This document shows positions 7,102 through 13,899 of a DNA stretch of 17,733 nucleotides, one piece after another. The notes under the pieces were generated by a model, which saw only the letters and a list, made by a program, of their open reading frames with translations, did no database searches and was not told where the DNA came from. Where the stretch lies: NCBI GenBank assembly GCA_002418625.1, contig DIEM01000032.1:54799-72531 (forward strand), in the 5' to 3' direction. Both the position numbers and the translations under genes were made by a program. This stretch comes from Firmicutes bacterium UBA5774 (GTDB lineage: Bacteria; Bacillota; Clostridia; Peptostreptococcales; Anaerovoracaceae). Each line of letters opens with the position of its first letter. The stretch's first letter is position 1.

Positions 7102-7150
7102 ACCGCAAGAAAGCGCCCCAGCCTTTACGGATAGGGCGCTTTATTGCGGT
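7102..7150 (+). terminator. Terminator of the fluoride operon
   Basis: AAAGCGCCC pairs with GGGCGCTTT around a 15-base loop, with an outer ACCGCAA/TTGCGGT stem. The T tract is short (TTTATT), so termination may be imperfect. Confidence 0.65.
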
Positions 7151-7205
7151 CATCCGTCTTTTCGCATATTCGGGCGAAAAACTTTGTCAATACCGCGCTC
7201 TTCCA

Positions 7206-7234
7206 TTGAAACCCGAGTCGCCTTGAAATATAAT
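7206..7234 (+). promoter_or_regulatory. Strong sigma-A promoter of the SPFH gene
   Basis: TTGAAA (7206-7211), exactly 17 bases, then TATAAT (7229-7234). Transcription would start near 7241, leaving a leader of about 65 bases that contains the hairpin at 7254-7290. Confidence 0.78.
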
Positions 7235-7253
7235 AGAAGTGCGTGATACGCAA

Positions 7254-7290
7254 AAATAGGGCAGGCAATCATGCTTGCTTTCACCTATTT
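7254..7290 (+). promoter_or_regulatory. Leader hairpin just before the SPFH ribosome binding site
   Basis: AAATAGG (7254-7260) pairs with CCTATTT (7284-7290) and GCAGGCA (7261-7267) with TGCTTGC (7272-7278, one G-U pair), closing on ATCA, with a 5-base bulge on the 3' side. The AAAGGAG ribosome binding site begins three bases later. There is no T-run, so it is not a simple terminator; it may protect the mRNA or tune initiation. Confidence 0.45.
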
Positions 7291-7306
7291 ATAAAGGAGT
7301 GATATT

Positions 7307-8170
7307 ATGTTTTTCGATTTTACTTATCCAGCCATAATACTGATCATTCTCATTATATTCTTCCTGGGCGTCAAGATCGTCAGGCCTACGCACCGGGGCC
7401 TCATTGAGACGCTCGGAAAGTATTCGAAATTTGCCGGGCCGGGCTTCCACTGGATATTTCCGGGGATACAAAAGATGTATCAGGTCAATGTAACGGAGCA
7501 GATGGTCGACGCGGAGCCTCAGGTCATCATAACCAACGACAACCTTAACGCAACGGTCGACGCGCAGATTTATTTCAGGGTCAAGCCCGAAGAGGAAAGC
7601 GTGAAGGCATCCCAGTATAACGCGGATGATTATCGCTGGCAGGTCGTCAATCTGGCCAGAACCACACTAAGAAACATTATAGGCACGATGTCCCTAAGAT
7701 CCGCCAACAGCGAGCGCGGCGTCATCAACGCTGACTTGCTCAAGACACTGGAAACGGAAACGCAGAAATGGGGTCTTGAGATCATGAGGGCGGAGCTCAA
7801 GGAAATCGAACCGCCAGAAGACGTTCAGGCCACGATGAATAAAGTCGTTAAAGCGGAGAATGAGAAAATAGCGGCAATCGACTTTGCGACCGCTACCGAA
7901 ACGACTGCAGACGGTGTCAAGCGCGGAGAAATCAAAAAGGCGGAAGGGATCAGGCAGGCCAAGATCCTCGAGGCGGAGGGCGAAGCCCAGGCTATCAAGC
8001 TCGTCAACGAGGCGGCGGAGAGATATTTTATCGGAAACGCCCAGCTGCTTCGAAAAATTCAGGCTACGGAGAAGGCGCTGGAGGATAATGCGAAGATCGT
8101 GATTCCGACTGGCAGCGAAATCATCAATGTCATCGGGGATATGGCCGGTGTTCCGCCAATCATAAAATAG
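7307..8170 (+). CDS. SPFH/Band 7 (stomatin/prohibitin-like) membrane protein
   Basis: A 287-residue member of the SPFH superfamily, which builds membrane-anchored oligomeric cages linked to membrane microdomains and protease control. It has one N-terminal membrane helix (about 8-24), the Band 7 domain (about 25-190, with RPTHRGLIETLGKYSKFAGP, PGFHWIFP and AELKEIEPPEDVQATM), then an Ala/Glu-rich coiled coil (about 200-245, EAEGEAQAIKLVNEA). Length is typical of bacterial stomatin-like proteins. A good site, AAAGGAG, precedes the ATG. The gene has its own promoter and terminator and stands alone; the NfeD-type partner that often accompanies stomatin genes is not present here. Confidence 0.93.
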   Translation: MFFDFTYPAIILIILIIFFLGVKIVRPTHRGLIETLGKYSKFAGPGFHWIFPGIQKMYQVNVTEQMVDAEPQVIITNDNLNATVDAQIYFRVKPEEESVKASQYNADDYRWQVVNLARTTLRNIIGTMSLRSANSERGVINADLLKTLETETQKWGLEIMRAELKEIEPPEDVQATMNKVVKAENEKIAAIDFATATETTADGVKRGEIKKAEGIRQAKILEAEGEAQAIKLVNEAAERYFIGNAQLLRKIQATEKALEDNAKIVIPTGSEIINVIGDMAGVPPIIK

Positions 8171-8204
8171 CATGGAAGACTCTGGAGCATCAATCATCAT
8201 ATGA

Positions 8205-8242
8205 AAACCGCCGTTTCAGCCATGACGCTGAAACGGCGGTTT
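8205..8242. terminator. Bidirectional hairpin between convergent SPFH and permease genes
   Basis: A perfect 16-base inverted repeat: AAACCGCCGTTTCAGC (8205-8220) with GCTGAAACGGCGGTTT (8227-8242), 6-base loop. Short T-runs lie on both sides (TTTC on each strand). It lies 35 bases past the SPFH stop and 33 bases past the permease stop. Confidence 0.82.
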
Positions 8243-8274
8243 CTATCTGAAGGCAAGTTAATGGCCGTAATGGA

Positions 8275-9681
8275 TCACTGCTCGTAGCCGCCTTGGCCGC
8301 GTTTGAAATTGACGACTTTACTGAGTATCAGATACACGATTGTACAGTAGACTGCGACGGCGCCTGTGGCGGTTGCATATCTGAATGCCGGCGTGTTTTC
8401 CAAGGTGATCGGATCAAGGAACAGGTAATAGACCGGGGTCGCCGATATGAATACGAACAGCGCCACGGGGTTGAAGCCCTTCCAGAAGTAGAATTTTGAT
8501 TCGCTGGTCTTGTTGTAGAACTGGCGCATGTCCCATTTCTGTTTCCTGAGGATGAAGAAGTCAACGACTGCCATCATGGATATCGGGCAATAGATCAGGC
8601 ATGCGAGACCTAAAATGAAATAGAAGTTGTCATATATCAGATTGGACCAGAACAGGCCGATCAAGGTCGGGGTCATGTAGACCGCTGTGACGATAAACCA
8701 TTTCTGCCTGAATAACGCCTTGATCTGTTTCAGGCCAAGAGAAGTGGTATAGATCATGATCGAGTTTGCCGAAATGTTGGCGATACTGACAAGGATCAGC
8801 GCAATGATGCCGACGGTGCCTCCGCAGATAGGGATCATCCAGGATGCCGGGTCACTGTCGCCGACGAGCAGGGCGGCGGCGGTTCCGAGACCCGTGCCGA
8901 CGGTCGCTGCGAATACCAGGCCGAGAATATTGGGCCAGAAGGCCGCCCTTGATGTTTTGCAGATCCGGGCGAGCCCGCCGATGTTGGGCCACCAGGAGAA
9001 TCCTGCGCCGAGGCTGAGCTCAAAAGCGATCAGGAAATTCAGCCAGGGATCATCGAAGGGCTCCAGGGCAGGCATCGTGGCGATCTCGCCCCATCCGACG
9101 CTCTTGCTGATGATGACGATAAGGACGATGATGACGACCAGAAAAACCGGCACGACGATGGAGCTCATGATCTTTATCAGATGTGGCCCTTTCAGGGTCA
9201 CATACCAGCAGAACATGGCAACGATCAGACCGAACAAAATAACATACAGGTTTGAAGAAAAATCATGGCCGGTCAGGTGGTTCAGTATTTGTATAACGGA
9301 CCTGGAAACCAGGGTGCAGAGCACGATGGTCCATCCGACTGTGACGATGGCATTCAGCACCAGGTAGGATTTGGTGCCGTTATGCCCCAAGTAGCTGATC
9401 GATGATGTGAAGCCGTCTATCCCGTACTTGGCGGACGGCAGGGAGGTGGACATGCTCAGAAGAATGATTGCGATCATGTTGCCGGATATCGATGCGATGA
9501 TCGCCAGCTTGAAATCCACAAAAAGTGCAAGCGTGCCTCCGATCAGAAAGCACCAGGTCGCGACGGCGAAACCGGTGATGACGAACGAGTAGTCGCGAAA
9601 ACCGTATTCCCTGTCTCCCTTCATGATCGGAAGCAGGTCGAACTGGACCTCGCTGTTGATATTGGTGTCATTTTTACTCAT
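8275..9681 (-). CDS. NCS1-family permease (cytosine/purine/allantoin-type)
   Basis: A 468-residue integral membrane transporter of the nucleobase:cation symporter-1 family, about 12 predicted helices. The N-terminus GDREYGFRDYSFVITGFAVA (22-41) is the typical run into helix 1; the helix-6 region carries SWWPNIGGLAR (229-239); late hydrophilic segments RKQKWDMRQFYN and KGFNPVALFVF fit the family. NCS1 members import cytosine, purines, allantoin, hydantoins, uracil or thiamine with H+ or Na+. The ATG follows GGAGG by nine bases. It is the third gene of an operon with a ureohydrolase and a 70-residue membrane protein (14-base gap), so its cargo is probably the hydrolase substrate or a precursor. 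Specificity cannot be read from sequence here. Confidence 0.92.
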   Translation of the reverse strand: MSKNDTNINSEVQFDLLPIMKGDREYGFRDYSFVITGFAVATWCFLIGGTLALFVDFKLAIIASISGNMIAIILLSMSTSLPSAKYGIDGFTSSISYLGHNGTKSYLVLNAIVTVGWTIVLCTLVSRSVIQILNHLTGHDFSSNLYVILFGLIVAMFCWYVTLKGPHLIKIMSSIVVPVFLVVIIVLIVIISKSVGWGEIATMPALEPFDDPWLNFLIAFELSLGAGFSWWPNIGGLARICKTSRAAFWPNILGLVFAATVGTGLGTAAALLVGDSDPASWMIPICGGTVGIIALILVSIANISANSIMIYTTSLGLKQIKALFRQKWFIVTAVYMTPTLIGLFWSNLIYDNFYFILGLACLIYCPISMMAVVDFFILRKQKWDMRQFYNKTSESKFYFWKGFNPVALFVFISATPVYYLFLDPITLENTPAFRYATATGAVAVYCTIVYLILSKVVNFKRGQGGYEQ

Positions 9682-9695
9682 AGTTTCTTTCCTCC

Positions 9696-9908
9696 CTATA
9701 ACAGCTTGAATGCATAATAGAGCAGAGGCAGGACGCCGAGGGTGAAGAACGCCGCGGCGATGCCGATCCAGTCTGACTTTGGCAGAGGAGCAACGATCGT
9801 TCCATCCCTTTCGATCTCTTCCAGCCTTGAGAACAGGTCGTTTTCATTTTCGGGGCTCATTTCCGTCTTGCCGGCGAGTTCATCCCGAACGGATATCATG
9901 TTTCTCAT
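9696..9908 (-). CDS. Small single-span membrane protein, possible permease partner
   Basis: A 70-residue protein I cannot assign to a named family. Residues 1-45 are polar and acidic (NENDLFSRLEEIERDG); residues about 47-67 form one hydrophobic helix (WIGIAAAFFTLGVLPLLYYA) ending in FKLL. The ATG has a strong GGAGGTAATT site. It lies 20 bases after the ureohydrolase stop and 14 bases before the permease, whose ribosome binding site overlaps the gene's end region, so it is clearly part of the operon. By analogy to small subunits encoded directly before some transporters (for example the YhdT-type protein beside PanF), it may assist or regulate the NCS1 permease. That is inference from position and topology only. 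Confidence 0.8.
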   Translation of the reverse strand: MRNMISVRDELAGKTEMSPENENDLFSRLEEIERDGTIVAPLPKSDWIGIAAAFFTLGVLPLLYYAFKLL

Positions 9909-9928
9909 AATTACCTCCGAAATATAAT

Positions 9929-10819
9929 TTATTTGGCCGATAACTTTCCGAACACCTCATAGACGACTTTCAATGCGGCCCAAGATGTTATATTGTTTAT
10001 ACTGTCCAGCGGAGGGGAAACCTCCACGATGTCCATAGCCGCAACCGGTATCTCGGTCATCAGGAACCTAATCATCTCCATGAGCTCCCTCGAGGATAAT
10101 CCCCCGGCCTCCGGCGTACCGGTTCCGGGAGCGAACGCCGGATCCAGCACATCGATGTCCAGCGTAATGTAAACAGCGTCGTAATCCTTGAATCTGGACT
10201 TCAGCTTGTCGCAGGCGGCTTGCCATCCGCTCCTGTATAAATCGGAGGCCCTGATCAGCAGGAGCTCGGGATGCTCCTTATAGAAAACGACTTCTTCGCT
10301 TTCGTAGGATCTGATCCCGATCTGAGCCAGATCCGCCGGTGTGATGACATCGTCGACGGCGCGCTTGAGCGGGCAGGCATGGGACCATTTGTGGCCGTCA
10401 TATTCGTCGCAAAGATCCGGATGGGAGTCGAAATGAATGATCCCGATCTTCCGGCCCTGGTGATATTTCCCAAAAGCTTTGGTCAGAGGGATCGTTACGG
10501 AATGGTCTCCGCCTAAGAACAGGCAGAACTTGCCTGTTTGAAGCAGGGTCAACGCTTCGTTTTCCACCTCGGCGTAATATTGCGCCCAGTCCAGGCTGAC
10601 AGGAATGTCGCCATGGTCGTAGACCTGAAGATTATCGATCGCATTGCCTTCTTCGGTAAAGACAGGCAAATACCTTGATAAGCTTCTGATTTTTTCGGGG
10701 GCCAGGGAGGATCCTTTTCCACAGCTGACGGCACCGTCAAACGGGATGCCCATGACGCACGCGCCTGCTTTCGTCATATCCTGGCAGTTGAGTTCTCCCC
10801 AGGGTTTCAAGTCGATCAT
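9929..10819 (-). CDS. Ureohydrolase (arginase/agmatinase family)
   Basis: A 296-residue binuclear metal hydrolase of the arginase/agmatinase/formiminoglutamase superfamily, which cleaves guanidino groups to urea plus an amine (or related amidino groups). Every metal ligand motif is present: GGDH (H106), DSHPD (D131, H133, D135) and DID (D221, D223) within LDIDVLDPAFAPGTGTPEAGG, and E266 in MDIVEVSPP. The usual DAHTD is DSHPD, and the loop after it reads GHKWSHACPLKRA, so substrate contacts may differ from agmatinase. The ATG follows GAGGTG. It is the first gene of an operon with a small membrane protein and an NCS1 permease, divergent from a LuxR-type regulator. Agmatinase is the default annotation, but no polyamine gene is nearby; another guanidino or amidino compound is equally possible. 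Confidence 0.92.
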   Translation of the reverse strand: MIDLKPWGELNCQDMTKAGACVMGIPFDGAVSCGKGSSLAPEKIRSLSRYLPVFTEEGNAIDNLQVYDHGDIPVSLDWAQYYAEVENEALTLLQTGKFCLFLGGDHSVTIPLTKAFGKYHQGRKIGIIHFDSHPDLCDEYDGHKWSHACPLKRAVDDVITPADLAQIGIRSYESEEVVFYKEHPELLLIRASDLYRSGWQAACDKLKSRFKDYDAVYITLDIDVLDPAFAPGTGTPEAGGLSSRELMEMIRFLMTEIPVAAMDIVEVSPPLDSINNITSWAALKVVYEVFGKLSAK

Positions 10820-10866
10820 TTTACACCTCTTTCAGTTTTGACAGGGTTCAGGTTTTTTACATGATA

Positions 10867-10894
10867 ATTATTGCTGCCTTAAATATACTGTTAA
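10867..10894 (-). promoter_or_regulatory. Predicted promoter of the ureohydrolase-permease operon
   Basis: On the - strand TTAACA (10894-10889), 16-base spacer, AATAAT (10872-10867); each hexamer matches consensus at 5 of 6. The start would be near 10860, about 40 bases before the ATG. Confidence 0.5.
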
Positions 10895-10940
10895 TGATAA
10901 GCGGCCGAAACACGATAAAGTATTATTTTCAATTAATTAA

Positions 10941-10970
10941 TATACTACTTTAGTAGTGGACATATACTAC
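10941..10970. promoter_or_regulatory. Candidate operator: ACTAC/GTAGT dyad plus direct repeat
   Basis: TATACTAC occurs at 10941-10948 and 10963-10970, exactly 22 bases apart (about two helical turns). The first copy forms a dyad with GTAGT (ACTAC-TTTA-GTAGT, 10944-10957). The dyad touches the -35 box of the predicted luxR-type promoter, and its centre (about 10950) lies near -41 of that promoter and about -90 of the divergent operon. It is a plausible site for the adjacent LuxR-type protein. Confidence 0.5.
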
Positions 10971-10985
10971 CTAGGATGATAGAAT
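10957..10985 (+). promoter_or_regulatory. Predicted promoter of the LuxR-type regulator gene
   Basis: TGGACA (10957-10962), 17-base spacer, TAGAAT (10980-10985), each 5/6 to consensus. The spacer contains the second TATACTAC repeat, suggesting autoregulation. Confidence 0.5.
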
Positions 10986-11028
10986 TTAACAGAATATAAG
11001 AGTTCGGGATTGCGGGAGGCGAGAAATA

Positions 11029-11826
11029 ATGCTCACACAGGCGGAATGGGAAAAATTGAACGATCTTGTCGTCACGATCAATAATATCGGCGATTCGTCA
11101 GCCATGAGGACCGCATTTCTTCAGAAACTCATGACTCTGATCGATTTCGATTTTTCGGAGTTCGATATCGGTATTGTAAAGAGGGCTTCTGCGCCTCAGC
11201 TTGTGGATCCCGTCATGGTCAGCAAGTTCAGCCGGAAATTTGAAGAGGAGTTCATCTACCAGTATGAGAACATCTACGCTCCGATGGATTATGTGAATTG
11301 GGTCTTCATGAGTCCGGAGTCCCTTGTCTACAGGGAATCGGACCTGCTGAACGATGAAGTGAGAAGGCAGAGCCCATTCTATATCAATTATCTCAAGGTC
11401 TTTGACCTTGTCTATATCGCCGGCGTCGTCCTGGCCGGCAGGGGCAGGTTCCACGGAGCGATCAGCCTTTACAAGCGTGAAAAGAACGGCGATTTTTCCG
11501 ATCGGGATGTGTACATCCTGAAACAGCTTCTTCCTCACCTGCATGCCCGCTTTGAAGCGGATTCCGAAAAAATACGCAAAAATGAAAAAAGTCTTTCGTA
11601 CATGCTGAAGAATCAATATAAGCTCACCAACAGGGAAATCGAGATCATGGGCTGCATCTACCAGGGCTGCAGCAATGCTCAGATTGCTGAAAAATCAGGC
11701 ATTGCAGTCAGTACGGTCAAGAAGCACGTGTATAATATATTTGAAAAACTCGAGGTCCAAAACAGGACCCAGCTTGTCAAATTCATCATAAACAACAAGC
11801 TTTCCGGTATCTGGCAGGAGCAGTGA
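11029..11826 (+). CDS. LuxR-type HTH transcriptional regulator
   Basis: A 265-residue regulator. The C-terminus is a GerE/LuxR helix-turn-helix (about 197-255): LTNREIEIMGCIYQG, then SNAQIAEKSGIAVSTVKKHV and NIFEKLEVQNRTQLVKF, with the usual TxREIE and STVKKHV signatures. The N-terminal 190 residues look like a GAF-type sensory region (ending GAISLYKREKNGDFSDRDVYILKQLLPHL in outline), not a receiver domain, so activity is probably set by a small ligand rather than phosphorylation. GGGAGG precedes the ATG. It is divergent from the ureohydrolase/permease operon with an operator-like repeat between them, so it most likely controls that operon and itself. No terminator is visible after it, and the next gene begins 123 bases on. 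Confidence 0.92.
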   Translation: MLTQAEWEKLNDLVVTINNIGDSSAMRTAFLQKLMTLIDFDFSEFDIGIVKRASAPQLVDPVMVSKFSRKFEEEFIYQYENIYAPMDYVNWVFMSPESLVYRESDLLNDEVRRQSPFYINYLKVFDLVYIAGVVLAGRGRFHGAISLYKREKNGDFSDRDVYILKQLLPHLHARFEADSEKIRKNEKSLSYMLKNQYKLTNREIEIMGCIYQGCSNAQIAEKSGIAVSTVKKHVYNIFEKLEVQNRTQLVKFIINNKLSGIWQEQ

Positions 11827-11856
11827 AGGTAAAGTTGAAATGCGAGGTTCGGCCAA

Positions 11857-11884
11857 TTGCATTATCAAGAATAAGGATTATAAT
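11857..11884 (+). promoter_or_regulatory. Predicted promoter of the DUF4153 gene
   Basis: TTGCAT (11857-11862), 16-base spacer, TATAAT (11879-11884). A short GAGCA/TGCTC hairpin follows in the leader before the AAGGAGG site. Some transcription may also read through from the regulator gene. Confidence 0.5.
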
Positions 11885-11949
11885 TAAAACAGGTATAGTA
11901 TGAAAATGCCGGGAGCATCTTGCTCTTGATTCTTAAGGAGGCGGATTCT

Positions 11950-13824
11950 ATGAATGCTCTGACCCGTTCCATCACTAAAATATTCACAGGTGCGGCCAAA
12001 GCCTTTCAGACCTTCCCTGCCACGATCGCGTGTGCGCTGGCGTTTGCGATCGTGACGATCATCAGGATCCATCTGGACTGGCCTCAGCAGGAGAACTGGA
12101 ATTTCATGTTCAACTGCCTGCATTGGGCTTTTGCGCTGGGTGCCCTGTTCAGCCTCGCCGCAATAACGGCCGCCCAGAGCCGCTATGAAGGGAAACGTTT
12201 TTTTGCGATTGCCAATGCTGTCGGCGCGGCAGCAGCTTTGTTGACATTTCTTGCGCTCTATTTCTTCGGGCAGGCGGATACGGGCATTGTCGAAGCCAGA
12301 TACGCGACTGTGTCCGGTATCGCCGCAGCCCGAGTCAGCGCAGCCATGCTGATCAGCTTTCTTGTTTTCGTGGTTCTTGCCGGTTATCCGAAGGAAGAGA
12401 AGGATCGGTCCGATTTTGCGCGCTCTCTGTTCATGAGTGAAAAAGCATTCTTTATTGCGCTCATTTACGGACTCGTGATCATGGCCGGCGCGTCGGGAGT
12501 GGCCGGCGCCTTCGAGACGCTCGTCTATAATGAGATGAGCAGCAAGGTTTATATGTACATAGGGACACTGGCGGGATTCCTGGCCTTCACTATTTTTGTC
12601 GGCTACTTTCCGGATTTTCGTTTGGGAAAGACGGACGAGCATCGCGAGGTTGCCCAAAAACAGCCTCGTTTTGTCGAGATCCTTTTCGGTTTCATCATGA
12701 TCCCCATCGTGCTGGCGCTGACAGTCGTACTGCTGATCTGGGCCGGACGCACCATCATGACGGGATCGTGGCCATCTTTCGTCCAGCTTGCAAGTATAGC
12801 GTCGTCATATGCGATCGGCGGGATATGGCTCCATATGATGGTCACCCATCACGAGAGCGGTCTTGTGAAGTTCTACCGGAAAGCTTATCCTATTTCGGCG
12901 ATGGTGATCCTCGTTTTCGAAGCATGGGCATTGTTGGCCCAGCTGGGGAAATGGGGATTGAAAACGACTGAATATTCCTTTGCTCTCATTTGGATCCTGG
13001 CGGCGGCCGGCGCGGTGCTCCTGCTTGTCATGAAGTCGAGAGCCCATCTTCCGATCGTTGCCCTGACATGCATCCTTGCTTTATTTTCAGTACTGCCGGT
13101 ACTGGGTTATCATGCGCTTCCGGTGAATGCTCAGATCGACAGGCTCGAAAAGCTGCTGGTCAGCGAGGGGCTGCTTCAAGACGGAATGCTGGTCCCGTCG
13201 ACCGGTGATCCGGAGCTTGCTGTACGTGAATCCATTACTGACGCAGTGAACTATCTGGTATATTCCAGGGATGCAAAGCTGCCGGCCTGGCTTGACAAGG
13301 ACCTTGGCAACAGTATTGTGTTCGAGGAAAAACTTGGATTCGAGCAGGCTTGGCCAAAACCTGAAGATAACTATGGGCAAGGCTCTGGCAGTTATATGGC
13401 AACGCAGCTGGAGTTGACGGCCGATGCTCTTGATATCAGCGATTATCACTGGATGGTCAGGCTGCGGCCTGAGTATGAGAAGGCCGGAGAGTGGCTCGAG
13501 CTGACCGGAGACCGCGGCAAATACAAGATACGATGGACATCGAACACCGCTGACAATGTCCCATCCCTTACGATCATGCTGGATGACCGCATTATCATTG
13601 AGCAGGATATGAACGACTATATCGACAAGATCTCGATCAAGTACCCACCGGGCCGGGGTGAGCCCTATCAGGCGGATGCGGAGGACATGAGCCTGTCGCT
13701 GGAGACGCCGGAAATGACAGCACTGCTTGTATTCCAGTATATAGAGATCGGCGTCGAGACCCGTGAGGATTATATCAATTACTGGATGGATCCTTTTGCT
13801 CTTTATATTAAAGAAAAATCCTGA
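11950..13824 (+). CDS. DUF4153-type polytopic membrane protein
   Basis: A 624-residue protein with about 11 to 12 hydrophobic helices in the first 400 residues and a soluble C-terminal domain (about 405-624). Helices include FPATIACALAFAIVTIIRI near the N-terminus and a run ending LPVLGYHALPVNAQ before the soluble part. The overall layout and length fit the DUF4153 family of Firmicutes and Bacteroidetes, whose function is unknown. The soluble part has no catalytic motif I recognise; it is mostly strand-like and acidic. The frame opens at 11920, but AAGGAGG at 11936-11942 points to the ATG at 11950. It is probably co-transcribed with the PLP enzyme 75 bases downstream, since only a weak GACCG/CGGTC hairpin without a T-run lies between. 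The family call is from memory of the pattern, hence moderate. Confidence 0.78.
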   Translation: MNALTRSITKIFTGAAKAFQTFPATIACALAFAIVTIIRIHLDWPQQENWNFMFNCLHWAFALGALFSLAAITAAQSRYEGKRFFAIANAVGAAAALLTFLALYFFGQADTGIVEARYATVSGIAAARVSAAMLISFLVFVVLAGYPKEEKDRSDFARSLFMSEKAFFIALIYGLVIMAGASGVAGAFETLVYNEMSSKVYMYIGTLAGFLAFTIFVGYFPDFRLGKTDEHREVAQKQPRFVEILFGFIMIPIVLALTVVLLIWAGRTIMTGSWPSFVQLASIASSYAIGGIWLHMMVTHHESGLVKFYRKAYPISAMVILVFEAWALLAQLGKWGLKTTEYSFALIWILAAAGAVLLLVMKSRAHLPIVALTCILALFSVLPVLGYHALPVNAQIDRLEKLLVSEGLLQDGMLVPSTGDPELAVRESITDAVNYLVYSRDAKLPAWLDKDLGNSIVFEEKLGFEQAWPKPEDNYGQGSGSYMATQLELTADALDISDYHWMVRLRPEYEKAGEWLELTGDRGKYKIRWTSNTADNVPSLTIMLDDRIIIEQDMNDYIDKISIKYPPGRGEPYQADAEDMSLSLETPEMTALLVFQYIEIGVETREDYINYWMDPFALYIKEKS

Positions 13825-13899
13825 CCGTTCATTTCGCTCGGTCCGAACCCAACGCTTACATGGAGGTAAAACTTTATGAATTGTGAGAGGAGAATCACC

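Noticed and set aside
10820..11028. Guanidine riboswitch before the ureohydrolase
   Set aside because: The predicted leader is only about 40 bases and shows none of the known guanidine aptamer motifs by eye; a covariance-model search would settle it.
11884..12657. 257-codon - strand open frame opposite the DUF4153 gene
   Set aside because: Low-quality, charged sequence antisense to a convincing membrane protein; a shadow frame.
13823..13843. GACCG/CGGTC hairpin as a terminator between DUF4153 and the PLP enzyme
   Set aside because: Only five base pairs, an 11-base loop and no T-run, so the two genes are more likely co-transcribed.
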